Positions 52,177 to 61,590 of a stretch of DNA of 64,000 nucleotides are shown one piece after another. Location: contig NZ_SMUV01000071.1 of NCBI RefSeq assembly GCF_004358185.1, forward strand, positions 124,001 through 188,000. Reading direction: 5' to 3'. The position numbers were made by a program, and so were the translations under genes. The notes beneath the pieces were generated by a model. It was not told where the DNA came from. It made no database searches and saw only the letters and a list, made by a program, of their open reading frames with translations. Positions within the stretch are counted from its first letter, which is position 1. Every line of letters begins with the position of its first letter. The DNA is from Antarcticimicrobium luteum. GTDB lineage: Bacteria > Pseudomonadota > Alphaproteobacteria > Rhodobacterales > Rhodobacteraceae.

Positions 52177-53193
52177 TTAGCGGAACGGCGGTGCGTACAG
52201 CAGCCCGCCGTTGGTCCACTGCGCGTTCAGGCCGCGCGCCAGACCGACCGGGGTGTTCTCGCCGATGTTCTTGGCAAAGATCTCACCATAGTTGCCGTTC
52301 GCGGCAATCGCCCGCTTGGCCCATTCCTTGTCCAGGCCCAGCATTTCACCCAGGGTGCCCTCAGTGCCCAGCAAACGGTTGATTTCCGGGTTGTTGGTGC
52401 CCTTGGCCAGCTCTTCGATATTGGCCGAGGTGACGCCGTATTCCTCAGCCGCGATCAGTGCGTTGAGGCTCCAGCGTGCAATGTCGCCCCACTCGTTGTC
52501 GCCGTGGCGCACCAGCGGGCCCAGCGGCTCTTTCGAGATGATTTCCGGCAGGATCACGTGATCGCCGGGGGTCTCGAAGGTGGCGCGGGTCGCGGCCAGG
52601 CCGGAGGCGTCGGTGGTGTAGACGTCACAGGCACCAGCCAGATATTGTTGCTGCGCCTCGGCGTTGGTCTCGATCGGCACCGGCTCGTAGCTGATGTTGT
52701 TCGAGCGGAAGAAGTCCGCCAGGTTCAGCTCGGTGGTGGTGCCGGTCTGGATGCAGACGGTGGCGCCGTCCAGTTCCTTGGCCGAGGACACGCCCAGGCT
52801 CTTGGGAACCATGAAGCCCTGACCGTCATAGTAGTTCACGCCGACGAATTCGAACTTCAGGTCGACATCGCGCGAGAAGGTCCAGGTGGTGTTGCGGGCC
52901 AGCATGTCGATCTCGCCCGAGGCGAGCGCGGTAAAGCGGGTCTTGCCGGTGGTCGGCACGAATTCCACAGCGTTCTGGTCGCCCAGCACAGCCGCGGCAA
53001 CGGCACGGCACACCGCCACGTCGAACCCGTTCCATTCCCCGTTCGCGTCCGGTGCAGCAAAACCGACCAGGCCTGTCGTCACACCGCAGTTCAGCTTACC
53101 GCGTGCCTTGACGTCGTCCATGGTGCCCGCTGCAGCCGCGCCGGCGGCTAGGCCGGCTACGGTCAACGCGCCAAAAAATACGGATTTCTTCAT
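52177..53193 (-). CDS. aapJ: General L-amino acid-binding periplasmic protein
   Basis: 338 aa. A signal peptide (MKKSVFFGALTVAGLAAGAA) is followed by the Aap-type binding domain: GKLNCGVTTGLVGFAAPDAN, then GKTRFTALASGEIDMLARNT. A GTG lies two codons upstream, but AGAGG is correctly spaced only for the ATG at 53193. First gene of aapJQMP, and followed by a terminator-like hairpin. The 200 bp upstream, to the ATP12 gene, hold its promoter region without boxes that can be assigned. Confidence 0.93.
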   Translation of the reverse strand: MKKSVFFGALTVAGLAAGAAAAGTMDDVKARGKLNCGVTTGLVGFAAPDANGEWNGFDVAVCRAVAAAVLGDQNAVEFVPTTGKTRFTALASGEIDMLARNTTWTFSRDVDLKFEFVGVNYYDGQGFMVPKSLGVSSAKELDGATVCIQTGTTTELNLADFFRSNNISYEPVPIETNAEAQQQYLAGACDVYTTDASGLAATRATFETPGDHVILPEIISKEPLGPLVRHGDNEWGDIARWSLNALIAAEEYGVTSANIEELAKGTNNPEINRLLGTEGTLGEMLGLDKEWAKRAIAANGNYGEIFAKNIGENTPVGLARGLNAQWTNGGLLYAPPFR

Positions 53194-53399
53194 TTTCACC
53201 TCTTCCTGATTTGCCGCCTCATGATGGGCGGTTGTCCGGCAACAACTGACGCCGGTTCATATACCAAACGGGTACTCCCCCTAGGCACGAGCAAGTTTGG
53301 GCGGATTCATCAACTGACGTCAAGGGTAGGATCAGACAATTAGATCAGTGCCCGCGCCGCCAATGCCTGACGCAACGGCAACGCCCGGACCCTGATCAA

Positions 53400-54104
53400 T
53401 CATGCAAAATCATAGAACGCCTTGGCATGCAGAAAGGCGTCCCGCTTCAGCGCCTCGATCGCTGCCGCTTCGTCATCGGCGCCCCATTGCTCCTCCTGCC
53501 AATGCTCGTCGAGGCGCGAAAGCGCCCACAGGGCATCGACCGGGCGCCAGTCACGGGCCGCCGCAAAGCCAAGGATGAGCGAGCCGGTCAGACTCACAAG
53601 ATCATGAAACGCCGCCAGCCGGAACGCATCGAGCGCATGAACCTGCGCCCGCAACCGGGCCAGCGCCTCGGGGTCCTGCGGCCGGTGGATCACGCCGCTA
53701 CGCGGCTCCAGCCGCACACCCAGCGCCTGTTCCGCCCAGTCCAGCGCCGGACCCCAGGCCTCGGCCTGACGCTCCACCAGTTCCTGCGGCCTGTCGGCGC
53801 GATAACACAGAAGATCGGAATCGCCGTAGTCGGCCAGCAAGTCCGCCACCTCGCCATGCTGCGTGCGCACCTTGTCGATCGCCGCGTTGGCCGAGCGAGT
53901 GAAGGGCATCCTGCGCGGATCGATTTCCCCCTCCTGCGCCGCCCATTCGTCCGCCACCGCCTCGGCCATCGGCCGAGCGGGCAGGATCAGCGGCGCCTTG
54001 GCCGGCGTCTTGATCCGCCGCCCGTCCAGCGCGACGGAATACCCGTCCTCATCCTTCTCTACGCTCACATCGGTCCAAAAGCGTTTCTGCTTCCATTCGC
54101 TCAT
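53400..54104 (-). CDS. ATP12-family F1-ATPase assembly chaperone
   Basis: 234 aa. KQKRFWTDVSVEKDEDGYSV, ALDGRRIKTPAKAPL and EWAAQEGEIDPRRMPFTRSA are the ATP12 signature; DSDLLCYRADRPQELVERQA is also conserved. In mitochondria ATP12 binds the F1 alpha subunit before assembly; bacterial members are largely alphaproteobacterial. Its start overlaps the HAD phosphatase stop by 4 bp, placing it last in a run crcB-rluA-HAD-ATP12. Confidence 0.92.
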   Translation of the reverse strand: MSEWKQKRFWTDVSVEKDEDGYSVALDGRRIKTPAKAPLILPARPMAEAVADEWAAQEGEIDPRRMPFTRSANAAIDKVRTQHGEVADLLADYGDSDLLCYRADRPQELVERQAEAWGPALDWAEQALGVRLEPRSGVIHRPQDPEALARLRAQVHALDAFRLAAFHDLVSLTGSLILGFAAARDWRPVDALWALSRLDEHWQEEQWGADDEAAAIEALKRDAFLHAKAFYDFA

Positions 54105-54775
54105 GCTGTCTTTTCCCAGATCCGATCCAACGCGGGCGGCAGATCCTCGATCCGGTCGATCACCGACCGCGCGTTTTTCAGTGCCTCGGGGGCGTGATAC
54201 CCCCAGCTCACGCCCAGCCCGGCAACGCCTGCGGCCCTGGCCATGTCCATGTCATAGCTGGTATCGCCCACCATCACCGCATCTGCGGCCGAAACGCCGG
54301 TCTCGGCCAGCGCCGCCTCGATCATCGCCGGGTGCGGTTTCGACGGGTGATCGTCGGCCACCTGGGTGGTGACGAAATAGCGCCCCAGCCCATGCGCCTC
54401 GATCAGCGCGTCCAGCCCGCGACGCGATTTGCCCGTGGCCACGCCGATCAGGATTCCGGGCTGCGCCGCCAGATCCTCCAGCATCTCCGCCGTACCCGGG
54501 AACAGCGGCGAATGCGCCGCCCCCTGTTCCAGCCGGTGCGCGTGATAGGCCGCCTTGTAGCCCTCGACCAGACGCGCGCGGCTGTCCGCCGCGGCCCCGG
54601 GCGCCAGCCGCAGCATGGCATGATCCAGCGACAACCCGACGATCGCCAGGACCGCCGCCCGCGCCGGCACCGCCAGCCCCTCGGCGCCAAAGGCCGCCGT
54701 CATCGCCGCGATGATGCTGACCTGGCTGTCCACCAGCGTGCCGTCGACGTCGAAAATGACCAGCCGCTGGCTCAC
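54101..54775 (-). CDS. HAD-family hydrolase (phosphoglycolate phosphatase-like)
   Basis: 224 aa. Motif I is IFDVDGTLVDSQ (residues 7-18), motif II is GVATGKSRRG, and motif III/IV is VMVGDTSYDMDMARAAG. The cap domain lies between motifs I and II. The start is a GTG at 54775 overlapping the RluA stop. The substrate is uncertain; phosphoglycolate is one possibility for this subfamily. Confidence 0.87.
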   Translation of the reverse strand: MSQRLVIFDVDGTLVDSQVSIIAAMTAAFGAEGLAVPARAAVLAIVGLSLDHAMLRLAPGAAADSRARLVEGYKAAYHAHRLEQGAAHSPLFPGTAEMLEDLAAQPGILIGVATGKSRRGLDALIEAHGLGRYFVTTQVADDHPSKPHPAMIEAALAETGVSAADAVMVGDTSYDMDMARAAGVAGLGVSWGYHAPEALKNARSVIDRIEDLPPALDRIWEKTA

Positions 54776-55815
54776 CGGATCGCCTCGAACGGGTCGTCAT
54801 CGGCCAGATCCTCGGACCAGCCGAAGGTGTCCCAGCTCTGTTTCATATGCTCGGGCAACTCTGCGACAATGGTGACCGGCTTTTTCGTCACCGGATGCTC
54901 GAAACTCAGGCTGCGGGCGTGCAGGTGCAGCTTCTTGCTGATGATGCCGCCCAGTTGCGCGCCCCAGCCGTCGCCCATGTTCTCCTGCCCCGAGCCGCCG
55001 TATTTGCCATCGCCGATGATCGGATGCCCCATCTCGGCCATATGCGCACGCAGCTGGTGGGTGCGCCCGGTCAGCGGCTCCAGCGCCACCCAGGCCGCGC
55101 GCCCGGCCACCCGGTAAAGCGTCGCATAAAGCGTATGCGCCCGTTTCGCCCCCGGCGTGCTGTCGATGTCGCGCGGATGCACGGCGATCATCTTCTCGCC
55201 CTCGCCGCCCTTGCCATGGCCGGCCGCCTTGACCAGCCCGGCCTTGATCTCGCCCAGATAGGGGGTCGGCACACCGGCGACCAGCGCCCAATAGATCTTG
55301 CGCGTGGCTCGGTGCCGGAACGCCGCCGTCATCCCCGCCGCCGCCTCGCGCGTGCGCGCCAGCACCAGCACGCCCGAGGTGTCCTTGTCCAGCCGGTGCA
55401 CCAGCCGCGGCTTCTCGTCATAGCCAAAGCGCAGCGCCTCGCTCAGCCCGTCAACATGTTTTGTCGTGCCGCTGCCGCCCTGCACCGCCAGCCCCGGCGG
55501 CTTGTTCAGCGCGATGATATGGTCGTCGCGGTAGATCACGCAGTCCTGGATCATCTTTGCATCGGCGTCCGAGATGCGCGACCGCGGCGGCGGCGGCCGG
55601 TGATCGGCCTCCGGCAGCGGCGGCACCCGCACCTGCTGACCGGCCTCAAGCCGGGTCGCGGGCTTGACCCGCCCGCCATCGACGCGCAGCTCGCCCTTGC
55701 GGCACATCTTCTCGATGCGGCCCTGGCTGACATGCGGGAACAGGCGCCGCAGCCAGCGGTCCAGCCGCTGATCGCCGTCGCCCTCTTCCACCGTGATCGT
55801 CTGCACTCCGCTCAT
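54772..55815 (-). CDS. RluA-family rRNA/tRNA pseudouridine synthase
   Basis: 347 aa. The N-terminal S4 RNA-binding domain (RLDRWLRRLFPHVSQGRIEK, residues 18-37) is followed by the catalytic domain. The nucleophile Asp is in LVHRLDKDTSGVLVLAR (about residue 145). The S4 domain points to the RluC/RluD branch (23S rRNA), but the exact uridine cannot be told. It overlaps crcB and the HAD gene by 4 bp each, so the four genes form one coupled unit. Confidence 0.9.
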   Translation of the reverse strand: MSGVQTITVEEGDGDQRLDRWLRRLFPHVSQGRIEKMCRKGELRVDGGRVKPATRLEAGQQVRVPPLPEADHRPPPPRSRISDADAKMIQDCVIYRDDHIIALNKPPGLAVQGGSGTTKHVDGLSEALRFGYDEKPRLVHRLDKDTSGVLVLARTREAAAGMTAAFRHRATRKIYWALVAGVPTPYLGEIKAGLVKAAGHGKGGEGEKMIAVHPRDIDSTPGAKRAHTLYATLYRVAGRAAWVALEPLTGRTHQLRAHMAEMGHPIIGDGKYGGSGQENMGDGWGAQLGGIISKKLHLHARSLSFEHPVTKKPVTIVAELPEHMKQSWDTFGWSEDLADDDPFEAIR

Positions 55816-56192
55816 GCCAGTACCCCGCGCGTCAAAATCATCCCCAGCGCCAGCGCCAGGATCGAGACCGCCACCGACAGCCCCACATAAAGCGCCGCCG
55901 ACCCCAGGTCGCCGCGTTCGATCAGGTTCACCGCCTCCAGCGAAAAGGTCGAAAAGGTGGTAAAGCCGCCCAGCATCCCGGTCACCACCAGCGGGCTCAG
56001 GTGGGTCAGCCCCTTGTGCGCCGCCGCCACCACGAAAACCCCCATCAGGAACGAGCCCAGAACGTTGACGGTCAGGATCGCCACCGGAAAGCCGGTGTGC
56101 CCGATCAGCCGCACGATTCCCAGCCCCGCGAGATAGCGCAGAGAGGCGCCGATCGCGCCGCCCAGTGCCACGAATGTTACCGTTTGCATCAT
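55812..56192 (-). CDS. crcB: Fluoride ion channel CrcB/Fluc
   Basis: 126 aa with four membrane helices. NVLGSFLMGVFV and GMLGGFTTFSTFSLE are the fluoride-channel motifs (pore Asn and the Phe/Thr box). Two adjacent ATGs (56192, 56189) open MMQTVTFVALGGAIGASLR; a GTG nine codons upstream is less likely. No fluoride riboswitch is recognised upstream. First gene of the crcB-rluA-HAD-ATP12 unit. Confidence 0.92.
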   Translation of the reverse strand: MMQTVTFVALGGAIGASLRYLAGLGIVRLIGHTGFPVAILTVNVLGSFLMGVFVVAAAHKGLTHLSPLVVTGMLGGFTTFSTFSLEAVNLIERGDLGSAALYVGLSVAVSILALALGMILTRGVLA

Positions 56193-56501
56193 GGCCGGTC
56201 TGTCGCGCGGCAGGGGCACAGAGTCAAGCGGGGGTTGGTTTTCGCCTGAATTTCATCCACAAAATCAACCTCCGGACCAAAAGAGCGAGCCGCGCAAGTG
56301 CCGGACCGTGAGCTGGCGCAGCACCCTCTGATCGGCGCGCTTTATGGTCGCTAAATCAGGACGAGATCCGATCGGCGCGCTCACGTGGACCAAGCGCCAG
56401 CCCGCCGGGACGGTCCGGCGCTTGCGCGGCGCCCCGCGGGCTTGTTCCGCGCTGGGGGATTAGCTCGGAGGTCCGTTGCGGAGGGTCGTCCCACCGCTCC
56501 G
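56193..56501. repeat. Gene-free gap holding an unbroken copy of the dispersed repeat
   Basis: No gene between crcB and rarA. About 56272-56478 carries the repeat that the transposon split elsewhere. Read in reverse complement it runs GCGGAACAAGCCCG, GCGCCGCGCAAGCGCCGGA, CTGGCGCTTGG, GCGCGCCGATCGGATC, TGATTTAGCGACCATAAAG, CGCGCCGATCAGAGG, CGGTCCGGCACTTGCGCGG. It is partly self-symmetrical: GATCGGCGCGC occurs on both sides of the TTTATGG core (56331 and 56370) and CGGTCCGGC-type blocks occur at both ends in inverted orientation. The insertion point of the transposon corresponds to about 56354-56360. Confidence 0.85.
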
Positions 56502-57836
56502 CTAATCACCCTGCCGCTGCAGCCGCAGCCGGGTGAAATAGTCCAGCCGCTTTTTCAGCTCGCGCTCGAAGCCGCGCTCGACCGGGCTGTACATCACCGG
56601 CCGCTTCACATCCTCGGGGAAATAGTTCTGCCCCGAGAACGCATCCTCGGCATCGTGGTCATAGGCATAGCCGGCGCCATACCCCTGCTCCTTCATCAGC
56701 CCGGTCGGCGCGTTCAGGATATGCTTGGGCGGCGGCGCGCTGCCGGTCTTTCTGGCCAGTTGCCGCGCCATCTTATAGGCCATGTAGCCGGCGTTCGATT
56801 TCGGCGCCAAAGCCAGATAGATCACCGCCTGGGCCAGCGCCAGCTCGCCCTCGGGGCTGCCCAGCCGCTCATAGGTTTCCCATGCGTGCAGGCAATGGGT
56901 CTGCGCCTGCGGATCGGCCAGGCCAATATCCTCGACCGCCATCCGGGTGATGCGGCGGGCCAGATAGCGCGGATCCTCGCCCCCCTCCAGCATCCGCGAA
57001 TACCAGTACAGCGCCGCGTCCGGGTCCGATCCGCGCACCGATTTGTGCAGCGCCGAGATCAGGTTGTAATGCTCGTCCCCCGACTTGTCGTATTTCGCCG
57101 CCCGCCGCATCAGCCGGGTGGCGAGCTGGTCGGGGGACAGCTTGCCCTCGACCTTCCAGGCCATCACCTGCTCGATCAGGTTCAGCGCCGCGCGCCCGTC
57201 GCCATCGGCCATCTCCAGCAGCGCCTCGCGCGCCTCGCCGGTCAGCGGCAGCGGGCGGCCCAGCTCCTTTTCCGCGCGCTGGGTCAGCCGCTCCAGTTCC
57301 GCCAGGCTCAGCCGCTCCAGCACCAGCACCTGCGAGCGCGACAAGAGCGCCGCGTTCAACTCGAACGACGGGTTCTCGGTGGTGGCCCCGATCAGCAGGA
57401 TGGTGCCATCCTCCATATGCGGCAGGAACCCGTCCTGCTGCGCCTTGTTGAACCGGTGAATCTCATCCACGAACAGCAGCGTGCCCTGCCCGTTGCTCCG
57501 CCGGATCCGTGCCGCCTCGAACACCTTTTTCAGATCCTGAACGCCGCTGAAAATGGCGCTGATCTGCACGAAATGAAGATCGCTCTCCGCCGCCAGCAGC
57601 CGCGCGATGGTGGTCTTGCCCACCCCCGGCGGCCCCCAGAGGATCAGCGACGACAACGATCCGGCGGCCAGCATCGCCCCCAGCGGCCCGTCCGGCCCCA
57701 GGATCTGCTCCTGTCCGATCACCTCGGCCAGCGACTGCGGCCGCAGCCGGTCGGCCAGCGGCCGGGGTCTGACCGGGGCGGGTTCCGCGCCGCCCGCAGG
57801 CCCGCTCTCTGGCCCGGTATCGAACAGATCCGCCAT
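56502..57836 (-). CDS. rarA: Replication-associated recombination protein RarA (MgsA)
   Basis: 444 aa AAA+ ATPase of the clamp-loader type. Walker A GPPGVGKTTIARLL (about residue 68), Walker B LLFVDEIHRFNKAQQDGFLP and sensor 1 IGATTENPSFE are clear. The C-terminal tetramerisation part includes SVRGSDPDAALYWYSRMLEG. Acts at stalled replication forks. It starts 3 bp downstream of the protease gene stop on the same strand. Confidence 0.95.
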   Translation of the reverse strand: MADLFDTGPESGPAGGAEPAPVRPRPLADRLRPQSLAEVIGQEQILGPDGPLGAMLAAGSLSSLILWGPPGVGKTTIARLLAAESDLHFVQISAIFSGVQDLKKVFEAARIRRSNGQGTLLFVDEIHRFNKAQQDGFLPHMEDGTILLIGATTENPSFELNAALLSRSQVLVLERLSLAELERLTQRAEKELGRPLPLTGEAREALLEMADGDGRAALNLIEQVMAWKVEGKLSPDQLATRLMRRAAKYDKSGDEHYNLISALHKSVRGSDPDAALYWYSRMLEGGEDPRYLARRITRMAVEDIGLADPQAQTHCLHAWETYERLGSPEGELALAQAVIYLALAPKSNAGYMAYKMARQLARKTGSAPPPKHILNAPTGLMKEQGYGAGYAYDHDAEDAFSGQNYFPEDVKRPVMYSPVERGFERELKKRLDYFTRLRLQRQGD

Positions 57837-57839
57837 CCG

Positions 57840-59234
57840 CTACAGCCGGAACCGCAGGCGCACCCGCTGACCGCGGCGCGACAGATCCATCTTCAGCCAT
57901 CGGCCCGGATCGCTGAGCGCGCGGCGCACGTCGCGCGGGCGCGCCACCGCCTCGTCGTTGATCGCGCCGATCACATCGCCCTGTTTCAGCCCCGCCCGCG
58001 CGCCATAGGGACCGGGATCGGTCACCACGACCCCCTCGGTCGTCAGCGGCAGGCCCAGCCGCGCAATCACCGCCGGGTTGGCGCGCGCCACCGACAGCCC
58101 CGGCACCACGGTCTTTTCGTCCAGCGTCACCGGCTCGGCGGGCGGATCGTCGGGGGCGGCGATCAGCGCCACCTCGATCTCGTCGGTCGCGCCCCGGCGC
58201 GCGCGGGTCACCTGCGCCTTTGCCCCGATCCCCCGAACGGACATGCGGAACACCATTTCCGAGGGCGAATTGACCGGCTGACCGTCGACCCGGGCGATCA
58301 CGTCGCCCACCTCGAATCCAGCCTTGCGGAACGGACTTTGCGGATGCAGATCGGAAATCACGATCCCCTCCGGCAGCTCCAGCCCCAGCGATTGCGCCAG
58401 ATCCGCGTCCACCGGCTGCCCGGCCATGCCGGCCCAGGGCCGCTCGAACACGATGTTGCCCTCCTGCGCCTGCTCGACGAACTGCGCCACAAGATTGGCG
58501 GGAATGGCGAATCCGATGCCGTTCGAGCCGCCCGAGCGGCTGAGAATGCGGCTGTTGATGCCGATCAGCGCCCCGTTCACGTCGATCAGAGCCCCGCCCG
58601 AGTTGCCCGGGTTGATCGGCGCGTCGGTCTGGATGAAATAGCCGCGCGCATTGCCGGTCGCCGCGCCCGAGCGTGCCAGCCCTGACACGATTCCGCTGCT
58701 CACCGTCTGCCCCACCCCAAAGGGGTTGCCGATCGCCAGCACCAGCTCACCCACCTCGACATGGTCGGAGTCGCGCAACGGCAGGTAGGGCAGCCCCTGC
58801 GCGCCCTCAAGCTGCAGGATCGCCAGGTCGGCCTCCTTGTCGGCCAGGACGACCCGGGCCTCGTATTCATGGCGGTCGTTGGTGACCACCCGGATATCGG
58901 TCGCCTGCCCGACCACGTGGTAATTCGACACCACGATCCCGTCCGCCGACAGGATCACACCCGACCCGAGCGAGTTCTGCACCCGCGGACGCGGGGTGCC
59001 GAAGCCGCGAAAGAAATCCTCAAAGAACGGATCGCCGGCAAACGGGCTCGCCTGCCCCTGGGTGACGATCCGTGCATAGATATTGACCACCGCCGGCGCG
59101 GCCTGTTTCACCAACGGCGCGAAGCCCAGTGAAATCTCGGTCTGCGATTGCGGCACGCGCGTCTCGGCCCCGGCCGGGACGGCCAGCGGGGCCGACAGGA
59201 TCAGGGCCACTGCGATCACCAGAAAGCGGAACAT
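57840..59234 (-). CDS. DegP/HtrA-type periplasmic serine protease
   Basis: 464 aa. Signal peptide MFRFLVIAVALILSAPLAVP. The catalytic triad is visible: His106 in SNYHVVG, Asp136 in KEADLAIL and Ser212 in NPGNSGGAL. Two PDZ domains follow; the first contains SPFRKAGFEVGDVIARVDG and the second GARAGLKQGDVIGAIND. Degrades or refolds misfolded envelope proteins. Probably co-transcribed with rarA (3-bp gap). Confidence 0.93.
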   Translation of the reverse strand: MFRFLVIAVALILSAPLAVPAGAETRVPQSQTEISLGFAPLVKQAAPAVVNIYARIVTQGQASPFAGDPFFEDFFRGFGTPRPRVQNSLGSGVILSADGIVVSNYHVVGQATDIRVVTNDRHEYEARVVLADKEADLAILQLEGAQGLPYLPLRDSDHVEVGELVLAIGNPFGVGQTVSSGIVSGLARSGAATGNARGYFIQTDAPINPGNSGGALIDVNGALIGINSRILSRSGGSNGIGFAIPANLVAQFVEQAQEGNIVFERPWAGMAGQPVDADLAQSLGLELPEGIVISDLHPQSPFRKAGFEVGDVIARVDGQPVNSPSEMVFRMSVRGIGAKAQVTRARRGATDEIEVALIAAPDDPPAEPVTLDEKTVVPGLSVARANPAVIARLGLPLTTEGVVVTDPGPYGARAGLKQGDVIGAINDEAVARPRDVRRALSDPGRWLKMDLSRRGQRVRLRFRL

Positions 59235-59381
59235 TCAGGCCTCCTTTCGGTTGTGGCCGATATGCGCCCGGGCGGCCACGATTGCAAGCCGCCGCGCAAA
59301 GGGCCGCAGGAGGCATATCGGCGCTTTACCCGTAAGCCCGGCCACAGATACACTCGACCGGAAAGACAGAAGGAGAGGCAA

Positions 59382-59828
59382 ATGACCGAACTGACCAATG
59401 GAACCTGGATCGTTGTGGCGGACAGCGAAAAGGCGCTCCTGATGCGCAACCTGACCGATCACGCCGACCCCAATTTCGAGGTCATCGCCCGCGAGGAACA
59501 GCCGGAGGTTTCCGACAACGCCGACCGCCCCGGCCGCCTTGTCAACAGCGGCGCCGGCCAGATCTCGGCGATGGAGCAGTCCGACTGGCACGTTCTGGCG
59601 CGCGACAAGTTCGCCAAGGAACTGGCCGCGATCCTCTACAGCCACGCGCACAAGGGCGCCTATGAGCAGCTGGTGATCGCAGCCGATCCCAAGCTGCTGG
59701 GCAAACTGCGCGACGAGCTGCACCCGGAGGTGCAGAGCAAGGTTGTGGCCGAAATCCCCAAGAACTTGGCCAACCACACCATCCGCGACCTCGAACGGCT
59801 GATCAAGGCCGACCTGGACGCGGTGTAA
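59382..59828 (+). CDS. Host-attachment family protein
   Basis: 148 aa. MTELTNGTWIVVADSEKALL and AMEQSDWHVLARDKFAKELA are typical of the family named after an Agrobacterium attachment protein. The KGAYEQLVIAADPKLLGKLR stretch resembles the release-factor-like fold proposed for these proteins. An AGGAGAGG ribosome-binding site is directly upstream. It stands alone between the divergent protease and the ribosomal operon end. Actual function unknown. Confidence 0.8.
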   Translation: MTELTNGTWIVVADSEKALLMRNLTDHADPNFEVIAREEQPEVSDNADRPGRLVNSGAGQISAMEQSDWHVLARDKFAKELAAILYSHAHKGAYEQLVIAADPKLLGKLRDELHPEVQSKVVAEIPKNLANHTIRDLERLIKADLDAV

Positions 59829-59835
59829 CCGCCAC

Positions 59836-59870
59836 GGAAAAGGGGCGCCGCCCGATCAGGCAGCGCCCCC
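59836..59870 (-). terminator. Terminator of the ribosomal alpha operon
   Basis: GGGGCGC and GCGCCCC flank an inner GCC/GGC pair (59842-59869). On the minus strand the hairpin is followed by TTTTCC, 27 bp after the rplQ stop. It may also serve the convergent host-attachment gene. Confidence 0.75.
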
Positions 59871-59895
59871 GAAACTGTCAGCCGACGGGCCGGGA

Positions 59896-60315
59896 TTACT
59901 CCTCGGCGGCCTCCTCGGCGGCGACACGGGCCTTGTCCGACGCACCCTTGGCGTCAGCGTCCCGGTCGACGAATTCGATGATCGCCATCGGCGCCATGTC
60001 GCCATAGCGGAAGCCGGCCTTCAGAACCCGGATGTACCCACCCTGGCGGTCCTTGTAGCGCGGGCCCAGAATCTCGAACAGCTTGGCAACATGCTGGTCC
60101 TGCTTCAGCCGCGCCGCGGCCTGGCGGCGGGCATGCAGATCGCCGCGCTTGGCCAGCGTGATCAGCTTTTCGACGATCGGGCGAAGTTCCTTCGCCTTGG
60201 GCAGGGTGGTCTTGATCTGTTCGTGCTCGATCAGCGACCCGGCCATGTTGGCGAACAGCGCCTTGCGGTGCTCATGGGTGCGGTTCAGGCGGCGGTAACC
60301 ACGTGCGTGACGCAT
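59896..60315 (-). CDS. rplQ: 50S ribosomal protein L17
   Basis: 139 aa. [20 protein letters not shown] is diagnostic. The C-terminal 20 residues ([17 protein letters not shown]) form the acidic/Ala-rich tail seen in alphaproteobacteria. Last gene of the ribosomal operon, 144 bp after rpoA. Confidence 0.97.
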   Translation of the reverse strand: MRHARGYRRLNRTHEHRKALFANMAGSLIEHEQIKTTLPKAKELRPIVEKLITLAKRGDLHARRQAAARLKQDQHVAKLFEILGPRYKDRQGGYIRVLKAGFRYGDMAPMAIIEFVDRDADAKGASDKARVAAEEAAEE

Positions 60316-60459
60316 TTTCTAATCTCCATCTTTGCCCTCTACGGGCGGTTTTGCTTTGTCCGGCAGCCGATGCGTGTCAGCCACTCTCCTTGGGGCGGGG
60401 ATGCCCGGGGGCCGGCCGGCCGGGAAAATCCCGCCCGAACCGAAATTTCAGGCCGAGGC

Positions 60460-61476
60460 CTAGAACGTGTCTTCGAACTTCTTCGCCAGATCCTCGATGT
60501 TGTCCGGCGGCCAGTCCTCGACATCCATGCCCAGGTGCAGGCCCATGCCCGAGAGCACTTCCTTGATCTCGTTCAGCGACTTGCGGCCGAAGTTCGGGGT
60601 GCGCAGCATCTCGGCTTCGGTCTTCTGGATCAGATCGCCGATATAGACGATGTTGTCGTTTTTCAGGCAGTTGGCGGACCGCACCGACAGTTCCAGCTCG
60701 TCCACCTTCTTCAGCAGAAGCGGGTTGAACTCCAGACCGTCGTCCTCGGACTCGCGGCCGGCCGCTTCGGGCTCGTCGAAGTTGACGAAGATCGACAGCT
60801 GGTCCTGCAGGATGCGGGCGGCATAGGCCACCGCATCGTCGGGGGTCAGCGAGCCGTCGGTTTCCACCTTCATGGTCAGCTTGTCGTAATCCAGAACCTG
60901 GCCCTCACGGGTGGGCTGGACGTCATAGCTGACCCGCTTGATCGGCGAATAGATCGCGTCGATCGGGATCAGGCCGATGGGCGCATCCTCGGGCCTGTTC
61001 TTGTCGGCGGAAACATAGCCCTTGCCGGTATTGACCGTCAGTTCGATGAACAGGTCGGCACCGTCGTCCAGGTGACAGATCACGTGATCGCGGTTCAGGA
61101 TCTCGATCCCGGCGCTTTCGCTGATGTCGCCGGCGGTGACCACGGCCGGGCCTTTGGCGCTGATCGACAGACGCTTGGGGCCTTCGACCTCCATGCGCAG
61201 CGACACCCCCTTGAGGTTCAGGATGATGTCGGTGACATCCTCGCGGACGCCGGCCACGCTGGAAAATTCGTGCAGCACGTTGTCGATCTGCACGCTGGTG
61301 ATGGCGGCGCCCTGAAGCGACGACATCAGGATACGGCGCAGGGCATTGCCCAGGGTCAGACCAAAGCCGCGCTCCAGCGGTTCGGCCACGACGGTGGCCT
61401 GCCGTGCGGGATCGTTGCCCGGCTTCACCTCAAGCTGCGTCGGCTTGATCAGTTCTGCCCAGTTTTTATGGATCAT
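60460..61476 (-). CDS. rpoA: RNA polymerase alpha subunit
   Basis: 338 aa. The N-terminal assembly domain ([20 protein letters not shown]) and the C-terminal promoter-binding domain ([20 protein letters not shown]) are complete. The ATG at 61476 has GGAGGGA upstream, which excludes the 10-codon longer reading. A perfect hairpin lies between rpsK and this gene. Confidence 0.98.
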   Translation of the reverse strand: MIHKNWAELIKPTQLEVKPGNDPARQATVVAEPLERGFGLTLGNALRRILMSSLQGAAITSVQIDNVLHEFSSVAGVREDVTDIILNLKGVSLRMEVEGPKRLSISAKGPAVVTAGDISESAGIEILNRDHVICHLDDGADLFIELTVNTGKGYVSADKNRPEDAPIGLIPIDAIYSPIKRVSYDVQPTREGQVLDYDKLTMKVETDGSLTPDDAVAYAARILQDQLSIFVNFDEPEAAGRESEDDGLEFNPLLLKKVDELELSVRSANCLKNDNIVYIGDLIQKTEAEMLRTPNFGRKSLNEIKEVLSGMGLHLGMDVEDWPPDNIEDLAKKFEDTF

Positions 61477-61546
61477 GCGGTCCCTCCATTCCTGTCCGTG
61501 CTCCATGTCCGAAAAGCGCAGACGCCCGAGGTTTAAAATGACGTAC

Positions 61547-61572
61547 CGGGGCCGTGCTGTGACACGGCCCCG
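61547..61572 (-). other. Perfect 10-bp hairpin between rpsK and rpoA
   Basis: CGGGGCCGTG (on the minus strand) and CACGGCCCCG enclose a 6-nt loop. It starts 19 bp after the rpsK stop. No direct U-run follows (ACGTCATTTTAAA comes next), so it is more likely a processing or stability element than a full terminator. Confidence 0.7.
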
Positions 61573-61590
61573 TCAATACTGTCTCTGCCC

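Noticed and set aside
56193-56270. Fluoride riboswitch upstream of crcB
   Set aside because: The leader on the crcB side was read for a GGNGAU-type pseudoknot core, and none was found in a suitable position.
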